In this document: piece by piece, positions 9,890 to 20,596 of the stretch
Numbering within the stretch: the first letter of the stretch is position 1
Layout: every line of letters begins with the position of its first letter
Assembly: GCA_951804985.1 (NCBI GenBank)
Contig: OX638135.1
Span: forward strand, 10,516,058-10,580,057
DNA from: Dryomyza anilis
Lineage: Eukaryota; Arthropoda; Insecta; Diptera; Dryomyzidae
Reading direction: 5' to 3'
DNA length: 64,000 bases
The notes under the pieces: generated by a model
Seen by the model: only the letters and a program-made list of their open reading frames with translations
Databases searched by the model: none
What the model was told of the DNA's origin: nothing
Translations under genes and position numbers: made by a program

Positions 9890-10330
9890 TAATAAACTAA
9901 TTTTACCAAATCAAGTCAACTATGAGATTTAAAGCTCTTTGATTTTGTTTAAATTATTATATGCATGGGTCAATGAAATGTTTTAGTCAATTATTTTTTA
10001 ATTTTTTCAGACAACTTTATCCTGAGATGCATTGATCCAAAGTAACAAAAAATAGACAAAAAAACACTTTTATAGGTTGTTCATATTAAAATATCTATTG
10101 ATCGAAATATGCTATAAACCCCGTGTCATTTTAAAGCTAATAAAATTATATTTCATTTGCCTGGACATGTGGTAATTACCTTGCACTTCAAATTGTATGT
10201 CCTTAAAAAGGACTCTTTTGAAAATTCTGAAAAAATTCTAAATTTTTTATTGATTTATTATGAATATTCGTCACAATTTCAAGATAGACATATTTGGAGT
10301 ATATGTTTTTATCTATCATTACTTTTTATT
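9890..10330 (+). repeat. Dispersed repeat Q, copy 1
   Basis: AT-rich non-coding sequence that includes ACAACTTTATCCTGA, TCTATTGATCGAAATATGCT and GTATGTCCTTAAAAAGGA. The same string of motifs is at 24290-24660 and, inverted, at 30890-31160. It is probably the inner part of the N-type elements, since N-arm sequence lies next to it here and again at 31190-31325. Confidence 0.6.
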
Positions 10331-10339
10331 TCTTGTTAA

Positions 10340-11095
10340 ATTTTAATAGTTCCAAATATTTTGAAAATGTAATAAAATTTACTTCCAATAAATGCAATAA
10401 TATGTAAAATATCTTACAAGATGTTTTTTAAAGATTTTTCAAAAATGAAATATTGTTTTCAAATATATATTTTTTGTCGTGTAAAGGTATATAACTCAGG
10501 TTTTTATTAACCTATTTCAATATTTTAAAAAGATTTGAGAATTTAAATATTTTGGTTCTTTAAGAAGTTATACAGTCTTGAAAGACCTTACGTAGATTCT
10601 GAGTTTTAATTACATAAGTAAGTTAAGGTACGAAAAACGGAATTTGCACAAAGCAGTGGACTTTAAAAAAAACTCGAAGTGATACAGAAGTTCTTTAAAT
10701 GAGGATATTCATTGTTTTTCGATACCTAACCAAAAATATTTTTATTATTTTGAGTAGATGTTTTTTATCTATCATAACTTTGTTGTTTATTGCTCAATTT
10801 TAATAGTTTTCAAATTTATATTTTTTGTCGTGTAACGGTCTCTAACTCAGGTTTTTATTAACCTATTTCAATATTTTAAAAAGATTTGAGAATTTAAATA
10901 TTTTGGTTCTTTAAGAAGTTATACAGTCTTGAAATACCTTACGTAGATGCTGAGTTTTAATTACATAAGTAAGTTAAGGTACGAAAAACGAAATTTGCAC
11001 AAAGCAGTGGACTTTAAAAAAAACTCGAAGTGATACAGAAATTCTTTAAATGAGGATATTCATTGTTTTTCGATGCCTAACCAAAAATACAGGTC
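10340..11095 (-). repeat. Tandem pair of N-arm segments
   Basis: Two direct copies of an approximately 360-bp arm segment (about 10440-10735 and 10800-11095), almost identical. Both include TTTTTTGTCGTGTAA, GAACCAAAATATT (inverse) and AAACTCGAAGTGATACAGAA. Compared with N1 arms they lack the mini-me insertion, so they show the uninterrupted arm. Confidence 0.65.
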
Positions 11096-11532
11096 GGAGT
11101 TCTCGTATATTTTTGGTGTTCCACCGTGATATTCTTTTACACTTATATTTTATAGTTTATAGATTTTATTATTTGGAGTAGATGTTTTTTTATCTATTAT
11201 AACTTTGTTGTTTATTGCTCAATTTTAATAGTTCCAAAAATTTTGAAAAGGTGATTAAAGTTACTTTTAAGTAAACAGTAAAAATGTGTAGATTATCTTG
11301 CAAGATGATTATTTAACGATTTTTCAAAATTGGAAAATGTATTCAAAACTGAATTGTTTTGTCGTACAACTCAGGTCTTTTTTAACCTATTTTAATAAAT
11401 TAAAAAGTTTTGGTAATCTAAATGTGTTAGTTTTTCAAAATGTTATACACGTAACCTACGTGGATGCTGAGTTTTAATTACATAAGTAACTCAAGGTAGG
11501 AAAATGCGAATTTGCACACAGAAGAGCAAATT

Positions 11533-12264
11533 AAAACCAGTTGGGAATGTTAGATCACATGGGAAATTTTAAATTTGGTGTTATCATGATAGTTAGGATT
11601 ATCAAAATTATAGTCGATCTAAGCCGACTATAAATACCCTACACATATGTGTGGTTACCATTCAAAGTGGTATATTGGTCACCAGGGTATACGAATCCTG
11701 AAAATAATTACAAGCTTTCAATCGCTGAAGAATCATTCCAATTCATTTGATACCCATATTTGTATATTTGTAGGTGTACCGAATTTCGATTTTTTTTTTT
11801 GAACCACAAGTCGTATCGGCGGAAAACATTATTTTCATGTATTTGAGCAAGATTTCAATATTTATTTGACCAAAAAAGTTTACCTAAGCACGTATACAGT
11901 AAAATTGATCTGTAGATGTAAATTTAATATGAGGTATTTTTGAATATAAATGGTCAGATCACTGATCACAATGGACCGATCTCGCCCACGGGCATAGCTC
12001 GCCGTACATATATAAGTAATTTAAATTATAAGTTTCATTTATCTAACTCTTCAATTGTTTAAGTAGTAGGGATTTCAACAGACAGACGGACAGACAGACG
12101 GACAGACAGACGAACAGACAGACAGACGGACATCGCTAAATCGACTCAGGAGGTCATGCTGATCAAGAATATATATACTTTTCTATAACGGATATGCTTC
12201 CTTCTGGGTGTTACAAACGGCGTACCAAACTGAATATACCCTTTCACTCTTAGTGTAGGGTATA
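11533..12264 (+). mobile_element. mini-me/DINE-1-like element M-2 (subfamily 2)
   Basis: About 730 bp from AAAACCAGTTGGGAATGTTAG to CTTTCACTCTTAGTGTAGGG. Features in order: stem TAGTCGATCTAAGCCGACTA near 11612, an ACACATATGTGTGG palindrome, an AT-rich body, a GACA/GACG microsatellite (about 12079-12131), AAGAATATATATACTTTTC, and the end block. Inserted in the right arm of N1 at the same arm position as M-1 in the left arm. Non-coding. Confidence 0.75.
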
Positions 12265-12379
12265 AAAAAACTCGAAATGATATAGACATTCTGTAAATGG
12301 GAATATTCATTTATTTTTGATACCTATCCAAAAATATAGGTCGTATATTTTTCCTGTATATTTTTGGTGTCGCACCGTG
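12265..12379 (-). repeat. Outer terminal inverted repeat of N1, right
   Basis: The inverse of 7754-7873. It ends CGCACCGTG at 12379, after which copia protease coding sequence resumes (AATTGGTGGATTGACAATGG). Confidence 0.8.
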
Positions 12380-12839
12380 TAATTGGTGGATTGACAATGG
12401 AGCTACACGACATGTTACTAATTCTATGGAGATGTTTGCTGAATTTAAGGAATTTAAGACGCCAAATGAAATCAAAGGTGCTGAAAGTCAATCTTTAAAA
12501 TATATCGGTATGGGAGTTTTAAAAATAAATTCAAAAGTCCACAAGAATATCTAGCAGTTAAAGTTTATAGATGTTTGGTATGTTCCTGGAATATCAAGGA
12601 ATTTATTTTCAGTATAAGCCAGTCAAGATAAAAACAAAAACAGCGTTTTTAAGTAAACAACATCGAACTGTACGTTGGAAGACAGCGGGCAAGTTGTGCT
12701 CTGTGGTTATCGTCAAGAAAAAGGTTGTATATATAAAGCTGATTTAACACCAACTTATCCAGAGAATGTGAATGCAGCTGTTAAGTCTACAAATTTACCA
12801 TGAAAGATGGGGTCATCAAGATAAGAGATATGTTAAGAA
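12380..12839 (+). pseudogene. Copia pol fragment: protease and pre-integrase region
   Basis: Plus-strand translation starts WWIDNGATRHVTNSMEMF, the copia-type aspartic protease motif with DSGA changed to DNGA. It continues to DVWYVPGISRNLFSV. After several stops and shifts it reaches YHERWGHQDKRYVKN (about 12794-12840), the His/Cys-type pre-integrase motif. Stops and frameshifts throughout show an old copy. The integrase core that should follow is absent; a Claspin-like fragment begins instead. Confidence 0.75.
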
Positions 12840-13318
12840 TATGGAGGAGAAAACATTAAACAAAGATGATGATACTGCAGCTAATAACGATGAAGATGAT
12901 GAAATCACAAACGTAGCTGCATCCGAAGAGGAGGAAGCAGAAGAGAAATAAAACCGATGAAGAAACTTGCGCCGAAGAGCTGTCAGAGACATGCATGGAA
13001 TACGACTCGGAAGAGACTGAAATTGTGGTTCAAATGACAAAAACAGAGCGTGTCAAGCTGGAGCAGACATTTTTTGTAAAGGAGGCAGAGCTCTCTGAAT
13101 CAGAATGGAGTAGCGCCGATGAAGACGAGAAGAACATGGACAAATACTATATAAAGCTGGGCGATGAGGATGATTTTGATCGTGAGAATTGATTAGATTC
13201 TGCTGCCAATGGAGAGCCGCATGAGGATAATGGCGAGAGTGCGGACGGGGAAAACGAACAGCTATGGCGTAAAATACGTTACGAGCGTGAACAGCTGCTG
13301 AAAGAGCTCAAAAAATAG
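12840..13318 (+). pseudogene. Claspin-like host gene fragment inside copia
   Basis: The translation is acidic and unlike any copia domain. It runs DDDTAANNDEDDE..., then after a one-base shift near 12950 KTDEETCAEELSETCMEYD and MTKTERVKLEQTFF, KEAELSESEWSSADEDEKN, KLGDEDDFDREN. A stop follows, then ENEQLWRKIRYEREQLLKELKK. Acidic EAELSESEW.SADEDE followed later by W[RK]..R.EREQLL is what I know from fly Claspin, the checkpoint adaptor that supports Chk1 activation at forks. The middle of the conserved region is missing and there are stops, so it is a pseudogene fragment. No intron is evident. Identity is by recognition only. Confidence 0.5.
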
Positions 13319-14502
13319 ACACAATTCGAGCTCTATTAAGTATAGCAGCAAGCAAAGGAATGCAATTTTATGTTTCTACTGCATTTCTTTATGTCGAGCT
13401 GGGGGAATTATATTGAAGCAGCCTGATGGTTTTGAAGATGATACAGTCGTGTGTGTAAGCTACAGAGAAGTCTCTTCTGTCTCGAACAAGCTCCAAGATG
13501 TTGGAATAAGCGCTTCGGAAGACATTTACTAAAACTAGGATTCAAAGCTAGCGGGGCAGATTCATGTTTTTACATCAGATAAAATAATGGTAAGAAGCTG
13601 TCAACGACCTAAAAGAATTCTTAGATGAATTGAAAGCTGAATTCAAAATAGTAAATAAATAATCTGACTATTTTCTTGGATTCCAAATAAAGAGGGAAAG
13701 TGGTAAAATAATAATTTGTCAAGAAGCGTTTACCCAAAAGATTTTGGAAAGATTTTGGAAAGATTTAATTTCGATGGTTGTAAAAAGGCAAATACGCCAA
13801 TGCTAAAAGCAAGCGATCAGGGAAAGAATCTGGAACAAGAGAAGAAAGATGTTGACTTTCCCTATCGACAAGCTGTTGGGCGTTAATCTATTTAATGCTT
13901 GGTACACGTCCAGATCTAACATACAGTTTAGTTTTCTGTATAGAACGCTGGAAAGTCCTTCTCCTGAAGATGGCATACGTGTCACTATTGATCTTGGCAT
14001 TGTTTACAACAAAGATGCTAAACGTGAATTAGAATGCTATAGTGATGCTGATTTTGGAGGATGTTTAACAACGGGAAGATTAACATCAGGTGTTGTAAAT
14101 AAATATGCTGCTAGAGCTATTACTTGGATGAGTCAAAGTCAAACAATTGTGGCTACTTTGACAACCGAAGCTTAAATTTTAGCAGCAACTGAAGCAACAA
14201 AAGAAATCATGTGGCTGTGTCGTCTATATTCGAAAATAGTATCATTGGAAAATATACCCATATTACAAGTAGATAATGCTGCTGAAGTTCGACAATCTCA
14301 AAACCCAGAATTCCATAGAAGAATCAAACAGATTGCGATTAAGCATTTCTTCGTAAGAGAGAAGGTTGTTGGACGAAAACATGAGGTCCTTCAAATTTCT
14401 ACTTCAGAACAAGTTGCTGATATAATGACAAAACCTCTTCAACCCGTAAAGTTAAAGCTTCTGTGTTCGATGTTGGGTCTACAAAATGCTAACTTTAAAT
14501 AA
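13319..14502 (+). pseudogene. Copia pol fragment: reverse transcriptase and RNase H
   Basis: It resumes at IDTIRALLSIAASKGMQFYV and STAFLYVEL (RT), then KQPDGFEDD and CLEQAPRCWNKRF with several stops to about 13750. The catalytic YxDD region is not preserved. From 13990 the RNase H domain is readable: LECYSDADFGGCLTTGRLTSG, a stop within TTEA*ILAATEATKEIMWL, LQVDNAAEVRQSQNPEFHRR, KHFFVREKV and the C-terminal EQVADIMTKPL (about 14406-14440). It ends at TAA 14500-14502. This is the typical copia C-terminus, clearly decayed. Confidence 0.85.
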
Positions 14503-15060
14503 CAAGGGAAAGTGTTAAATATTATTATTGTTTGTTATATTATAGTTATCACTGTATCATTAAACACTTTATATTATTTATAATTTTCTGATCACACATA
14601 TGTTTTGTTATGCTTTCAATACTTTTACATTGTTCATTCATTTTTAAATAAATACTTAACTACAGTAAAATGAATAAAAATGTCTTCAAAATAAATACAT
14701 ATATATTTGATTTACGTCCATATACAAATGTATTCGTTTTCAATTCATTGATATAGTTATTTTATATGCAATTAACTACATAATTTTACTGCATTGATAC
14801 ACAATTTTTAATACATTTATATTGAAAATACCTACATTTTGTCGTTTTTAATACGTCCGAAATATGAAGATACATTACTACATCTTCATTTATTTTAACT
14901 ACATTCCGCATTTATTTAACTCCAATATGTATTGTATGGTGAAAGAACACAATTTTAAGTTATTAGTTAAAAATCATCTTTCTAGATATTGTGGTTTCAA
15001 AGATTTCGACATATCTGAAATGTTTAAAATAATATATATTAAATATTGACATTTTATCTT
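14503..15060 (+). other. Probable copia 3' end: polypurine tract and LTR, AT-rich
   Basis: Right after the pol stop comes AACAAGGGAAAG, a plausible polypurine tract, followed by TGTTAAATATTATTATTG, which could open the 3' LTR (14512). AATAAA-type signals occur near 14646 and 14688. The LTR's other end cannot be fixed because no 5' LTR is in the window. No gene is seen here. Confidence 0.4.
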
Positions 15061-15524
15061 TAACTAGACCACTACATTATATCTTTAAATTACGCTACGC
15101 CTATACTCATATAGGCGTGGTGTAAGACAGACGGAAAATCATGGACAGGCGACACTTTAGAAATTAGACAAAACTTAATGACCTTTAACGAATGAATTTG
15201 GGTGACAAAATTTTTAGAATATTAGGAGACAGTTTAACACGGCAGCCATTAAGCTCGAACGGGCGACAATTTATTATTTTAACCCCCCAGATCATTTATT
15301 TCCCGGTAGCAACGATATCGGCTACAATTTGTTTCAAAGTCGGTTGAATAACGTGTGACTACAATTTTTAGTTCATATATCAAACGAAACGTTGAGTACG
15401 CTTGTTTTGAGAGTTGTTTCATATAAATCATACGCGAAGGTAAAAAAATGAAATTTCTGTATATCAAAAAAATAGATGGCAAAACAAAATTATTGAACAA
15501 ACGTTCGAATCAAAGAGCGAAAAG
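15061..15524. other. Unassigned stretch
   Basis: It contains an inverted pair CTACGCCTATACTCATATAGGCGTGG (about 15094-15119) and no convincing reading frame. It ends where mini-me-like copy M-3 begins. Confidence 0.3.
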
Positions 15525-16107
15525 AAAACCAGTTGGGAAAGTATGGGCAATTTTTAAGTAGGTGTTATTATGATAGTTATGATTATCAAAATTATAGTCG
15601 CTCTAAGCCGAATATAAATACCCTACACATATGTGTGGTTGCCATTCAAAGTGATATATAGGTCACCAGGGTATACCAATCCTGAAAATAACTACAAACA
15701 TTCAATCGCTGAAGAATTTCCATTCATTTGATACCCATATTTACAAATGGGTAGGTGTACCGAATTTCGATTTTTTTGTGAACCAAAAGTCGTTTCGCGG
15801 GAAAACTTTATTTTCATGTATTTGAGGATAAAGTCAATATATATTTGACCAAAAAAGTTTAGCTAAGCACGTATACATTAAAATTCACATGTAGATGTTT
15901 ATATGAGGTATTTGAACATAAGTGCTCGGTTCACAGGTCACAACGGACTGATCATTCTGATTTTCACTGACAGACAGTGTAGATTTAAAAGTAATCTAAA
16001 TTAGGAATTTCATATATTTATCTCGTCTAGTTTTTCTGTAATCAAGATTTCAATCATGCTGATAGAGAATATATATACTTTTCCATACCGGAGAAGCTTC
16101 CTTCTGG
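15525..16107 (+). mobile_element. mini-me-like element M-3, 3' truncated
   Basis: It starts AAAACCAGTTGGGAAAG. It is more diverged than the other copies, and the GACA microsatellite is reduced to GACAGACAG (about 15969). It breaks off after GCTTCCTTCTGG, where a GGATCC/G-rich sequence begins. Confidence 0.7.
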
Positions 16108-16829
16108 ACAATCGCGGATCCAGGGGGGTGCAGAGGGGGGCGATCGCCCCCCCCCCCCATTAAAGGCGCACTTTTGAATGTTTCAAACAAACTTTTAAAA
16201 AAACACAACATGTAAAAATGCGCCTAATATTCAAAATTTTGCGCCTTTTTAAAAGAGCGGAAACTATAGAGAAAGGCGAAAAATTTGCAAAAAATCATAA
16301 AATTGCAAATTTTCCCTCTAAAGAAGGGCGCAAAATGTTCAAAAAAGTCCCAAAATATTCCATTTATCTGTGTGTTGGCCGGAAATATGCCCTAAATATT
16401 CCTGAAAAATGACATAAATTTTGTCTCGGGGTATCAATATTAAATCGAATTTAAACATTATAGGCGCATAACCATAGGCAATTATAAGACAACTTTAATA
16501 ATTCGACTTAAAAAAAAATTCGACGTTTTTAGAATATTTGTATCAAAAGATGATGGTCAAAAAGATGATTTTGAATTTAAATTTTACTTTAAATTGCGCC
16601 ATAGTTTTTAGAAAATATATGTATTTTTTTTGTATATCTTCGTTGTACAACTATAGGTCCAAATAGCATTTTTGATAAAAATTTCACAATTTATAGTTTT
16701 AGAGGTGTTGGTGTATTTTTCAAATTTAAAAATCAAATATTCACAAAATATAGTTTTTAAGTATGTCCAATCGGCATTGCGCTATAAAGTTATGACTGTT
16801 TCAAATATAATTTAAGACGTTTTCAACAA
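16108..16829. other. Unassigned insert opening with a G/C-rich palindrome
   Basis: It begins ACAATCGCGGATCCAGGGGGG and contains the perfect palindrome GGGGGGCGATCGCCCCCC (16135-16152). After that it is AT-rich with no supported gene. GGATCCAGGGGG-type starts are seen at ends of some insect DNA transposons (hAT-like). No matching far end was found. Confidence 0.35.
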
Positions 16830-17373
16830 AAAACCAGTTGGGAAGGTTAGATCACATGGGAAATTTTAAAGTAGGTGTAATTATGATAGTTAGAATTATC
16901 AAAATTATAGTCGGTCTAAGCCGACTATAAATACCCTACACATATGTGTGGTTACCATTCAAAGTGATATATAGGTCACCATGGTATACGAATCCTGAAA
17001 ATAACTACAAACTTTCCATCCCTGAAGATTTTTCTTTCATTTGATACCCATATTTACAAATGGGTAGGTATACCGAATTTCGATTTTTTTTTTGTAAACC
17101 ACAAGTCTTTTCGCCGGAAAACATTATTATCATGTATTTGAGCATGATATCAATATATATTTGACCAAAAAAGTTTTCCTAAGCACATATAGATAAAAAT
17201 TGATCTTTATATGTACATTTTATATGAGGTATTTGAACATAAGTGGTCGGATCATAGGTCACAATAAACCGATCTCGCCAATTTTTTCGCACATACAGCG
17301 TAGGTATATTAGTAATCTAAGTTATAAGTTTCATTTATCTAGCTTTTCAATTTTAAAAGTAGTAGGGATTTCA

Positions 17374-17415
<42 letters not shown>

Positions 17416-17510
17416 GGACAGACGGACATCGCTAAATCGACTCAGGAGGTCATGCTGATCAAGAATATATATACTTTTCAATACCGGAGATGCTTCCTTC
17501 TGGGTGTTAC
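16830..17510 (+). mobile_element. mini-me-like element M-4, 3' truncated
   Basis: Standard subfamily 2 order from AAACCAGTTGGGAAGG to the CTTCTGGGTGTTAC block, then cut. The GACA microsatellite spans about 17375-17426. It differs from neighbours by a few substitutions. Confidence 0.78.
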
Positions 17511-18509
17511 CGATATTGAAACAAAAATTATTTGATGACTTTTAGTTCTATAACGACGATTTATAATCCGATTTTAACGTTTTTAGTATTTTTGAAATTA
17601 CAAAAAAACTGTTGAAAATTAATTTAATAATTGGTCATGTAACTATTACCTTTTACTTCTTGAATAAATGGTATAAAACACTAAGTTAAATGTAAAACTT
17701 AAGTTTGGTACAAATGTTATACTTTAAAAAAAATCAAATTTAAATATTTTGTATTTTTAGTTTTGAAATATGCTGACTTGAAAAGTGAAAATAATCATTA
17801 AAAATACATTGTGTATATCTGAAGTAGTTTTCAAACGAGATGTCGGTATTGATCACCTTTAATATAATACACAAATTGAATTTTGTTTCCAAAGGGTACT
17901 GAGATATGTACACCTTCCTAAAATCTTCAAACTATCCCCTCTGTTTGGGTCCAAGGCTAAATTATGCCGTGGTCGGACTTGTGGTACCCTAGATAGATCG
18001 AAAACTTTTACACCTACCTATATGAACATTAGACTGATTCAAAAATAGAAAATCTTAAAATGTTTCGCTCCGCGTCGACTTTCTGAAACTAGGAACTCTA
18101 AAACTGAGAAGAAGCTTTTGAAACCAAAAAAAAAGTGATCCTGTGATATTGCGCAAAGACCTTAAATGTCATTTTTGAGCTTTTAACCACTATTTTCAAT
18201 AAAATTATTGTTACTCCAAGTATAAAAAGATATCAGTCAATTTTATTTTTTTATTTAATTTAAAATCACTTACGGAAATTATGATTTTTTAAACTATAAT
18301 TTTTTAGTTAACCGTTAGAATTTCATGACTTGCCAAACACGAAAAATGTCGACTTTTTTTACTATAGTGATTTTAACGGTCGAAATTTTTCTAATTTTAT
18401 TCTAATGAGTTTAAGATAACATTTTTGTATTATTGCACATTTATCTTTAAAATGTTATGTAACTCTAATATTTTTAGGCATCGTATTATTTGTAAATACT
18501 AAAAGTATG
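17511..18509. other. AT-rich unassigned region
   Basis: No coding potential is recognised. A part around 17880-18000 (GGGTACTGAGATATG) loosely resembles 55195-55230 (GGGTATCGAGATATG), perhaps a shared old repeat. Confidence 0.25.
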
Positions 18510-19705
18510 CGCTAGCCAACGAATAACGGTTTCAATTTCGGTTTTTTCCGCTTTTCGGTTTCGGTATACCGGTTCCAAGTTACGGTTTCGGGTTTGATTT
18601 CGGTTTTTGTATAAAATTTCTTTTTTCCATATTTTTCAAATAATTTAACATTGTTTATATGGTGCAAAGTTATGTTCAATTTGTGATATTGGGGTAAAGT
18701 GGGAAACCTAATTTAAACAATGTTTGTTTTTATTCTAGTGAAATTATTGTGTTATACAATTTCAATCGTGGCCACAAGCCAATGAAAAGCGACATTTTGA
18801 CTTCACCTGAGATATGATCTGAATTGCAAAAGTGAGCCGAGAAGCGAACCTTAAACAAGAGCAGCAAGAATACATCGGTAATTGTCTTAAACTTCATGAA
18901 AAGAAGAAGAAGAATTTTGTACAATTTCCATCCATAAAAGAAATTTTGAACTGCCTGTATACTTGAAATGTTCGAACTTGTCGAACTTGCACTTTATATT
19001 TCATATTTTCTTAAGTAGTTACTGAGATTTTTATAATTTTACTTGTTTTTCTAAGTTTTTCTTGCACTACCATTGTTTTTTTATTATCTTATTATAATTC
19101 TTTTATCCTTAATATATATTTCCAAAATTGAGCTGTTTTGAAAAATCACACAAAAATCAATTAAAGGACCTTTTAAATGGTATTATATTAAAAAAATCCT
19201 TTAAAATAATTCAATAATTATTCAAATGAACTTTTCTAAACTTTTCCCACTTGTACCAAAATATTTTACTTATACAATAAATAAAAAACCATATCATTAA
19301 AAATTAAATCATTTTTTAACAATGAGTTGCTGGTGTTTTGTTGTTAATTCGATTTACCGCTACACAAATTAATGAAAAAAAAAACACAATTTTAGACCAA
19401 TGATCGTTTTTTTGATAATATTGTTTCTCAAAAAACAACATTTTAATTTTTGTACAACATTTTTATTTTGGGAACTCCAAATTTAATTAAAGAAATAAAA
19501 TATATATAAATAAAATATATATATATAAAATATATATATATAAAATAAAAACTTTTTTAAAAACCGTTTTAAACCGGTATAAAACCGAAACCGTTTATTT
19601 CGGTTTTGGATATCGGATTATTTCTGATTTTCGTATGACGGTTTTAAAAATTAAACGGTTTTAAACGGATATCGGTTTCGGTTACGGTTTCAATCCTTGA
19701 TTACA
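18510..19705. mobile_element. Possible non-autonomous DNA element with CGGTTT-rich borders
   Basis: Both borders are dense in CGGTTT/AAACCG motifs (18525-18610 and 19561-19690), and the interior is plain AT-rich sequence without genes. The outer tips CAACGAATAACGG (left) and, inverted, CAAGGATTGAAACCG (right) are loosely alike and suit hAT-type ends. No 8-bp target duplication is visible. Confidence 0.35.
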
Positions 19706-20408
19706 CTATTATTTCTAAAAAAATGTCGCCTGCGGCGCTTTTTTGATATAACTTTACAACGAAATATTATAATTAATTGTTGGGCTGTTTTTATACCTTA
19801 CACTAATACCTGAGACAGACATCTAGTAAAGTTATTATAATAACAATACTATAATAAATATTCTAAATACCAGATAGGTGACAGACATAACGTAGTATGG
19901 TTTGCGTAGTAAATAAAACTATGCAAAAGAAATATTACAGCATTTTCATTTTTGTTGGGTACCACGGTTACTAGAGAATATTTTATTCTAGTCAGCTGTA
20001 AAGATCACTATTTTTAGAAAGTAGTGACAATTTTTATTTTTTTGTTTTTCTATTACAGACTTCTAATAACTGTGAAAACAATGTTTTTTTACGCGATAGG
20101 TTTCCTTTTCTTGCAGATCCTCAGTGGACACTTATATTTTTTGTTAATATTGTAGCTTTACAATATTTAGCTTTTTTGTGCTGCCAATTAAATGCAGTTC
20201 AATAAAATTCAGTTTCTAACATTCATTTTTCAATAAAATTTTGAAAAACAATTTCAAATAATTTATTTATTTTTTGGAATTTATTATGACATTTCAGTAC
20301 AAAGAGCTCTTTTGACAAAAAGCTTTCGGAAAGCTTTTAAAATTTGGCTGTGTTTAAATGAAAACTACAAAAATACTACGAGTAGTTTCATGGTATTTGT
20401 ACCAGCCA
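19706..20408. other. AT-rich unassigned region
   Basis: I see no gene, repeat unit or mobile-element boundary that I can support here. Confidence 0.25.
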
Positions 20409-20550
20409 AATACTAAGAGTGAAAGGGTATATTCAGTTTGGTACGACGTTTGTAACACCCAGAAGGAAGCATCTCCGGTATGGAAAATTATATATATTCT
20501 TGATCAGCATGACCTCCTGAGTCGATTTAGCGATGTCCGTCTGTATGTTC

Positions 20551-20596
<46 letters not shown>

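Larger units (their letters stand above)
9098..11128. mobile_element. Nested element N2 inside N1, related TIRs, 4-bp target duplication
   Basis: The left end CACGTTGGAACACCAAAAATA (9098) and right end (inverse) CACGGTGGAACACCAAAAATA continue for about 50 bases as near-identical inverted repeats. The element is flanked by ATAT on both sides, inside the palindromic centre AAAGAATATTCTTT of N1, which looks like a clean 4-bp target duplication. Internal parts are a SINE (9153-9460), arm sequence also found in N1, repeat Q (9890-10330) and a tandem pair of arm segments (10340-11095). No transposase frame is present. Confidence 0.7.
7754..12379. mobile_element. Palindromic (foldback-like) DNA element N1 with nested insertions
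   Basis: The left end (7754: CACTGTGCTACA...) and right end (12379, inverse: CACGGTGCGACA...) are inverted repeats of about 120 bp. The inverse similarity resumes further in: 8685-9097 pairs with 11129-11532. Both arms are interrupted at the same place by mini-me-like elements. The arms meet at AAAGAATATTCTTT, where a related element N2 is inserted. Without insertions N1 would be roughly 1.1 kb of near-perfect palindrome, with no transposase. Flanks are ATAT (7750-7753) and TAAT (12380-12383), a possible decayed 4-bp duplication. CAC ends with 4-bp duplications would suit a Chapaev-like (CMC) family; that is inference. Confidence 0.75.

Noticed and set aside
12816..13040. A minus-strand serine-rich frame over the Claspin-like fragment.
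   Set aside because: It is the reverse shadow of the acidic GAA/GAT-rich coding sequence on the plus strand.
17200..17535. A recurring open frame in mini-me-like copies (protein beginning MIFICTFYMRYLNISG and ending in an Asp-Arg-Gln-Thr repeat), seen at 22439, 34436, 47280, 54044 and elsewhere.
   Set aside because: Its recurrence follows from the DNA repeat, the repeat tail is a translated GACA microsatellite, lengths change with microsatellite number, and there is no domain. Not a gene.
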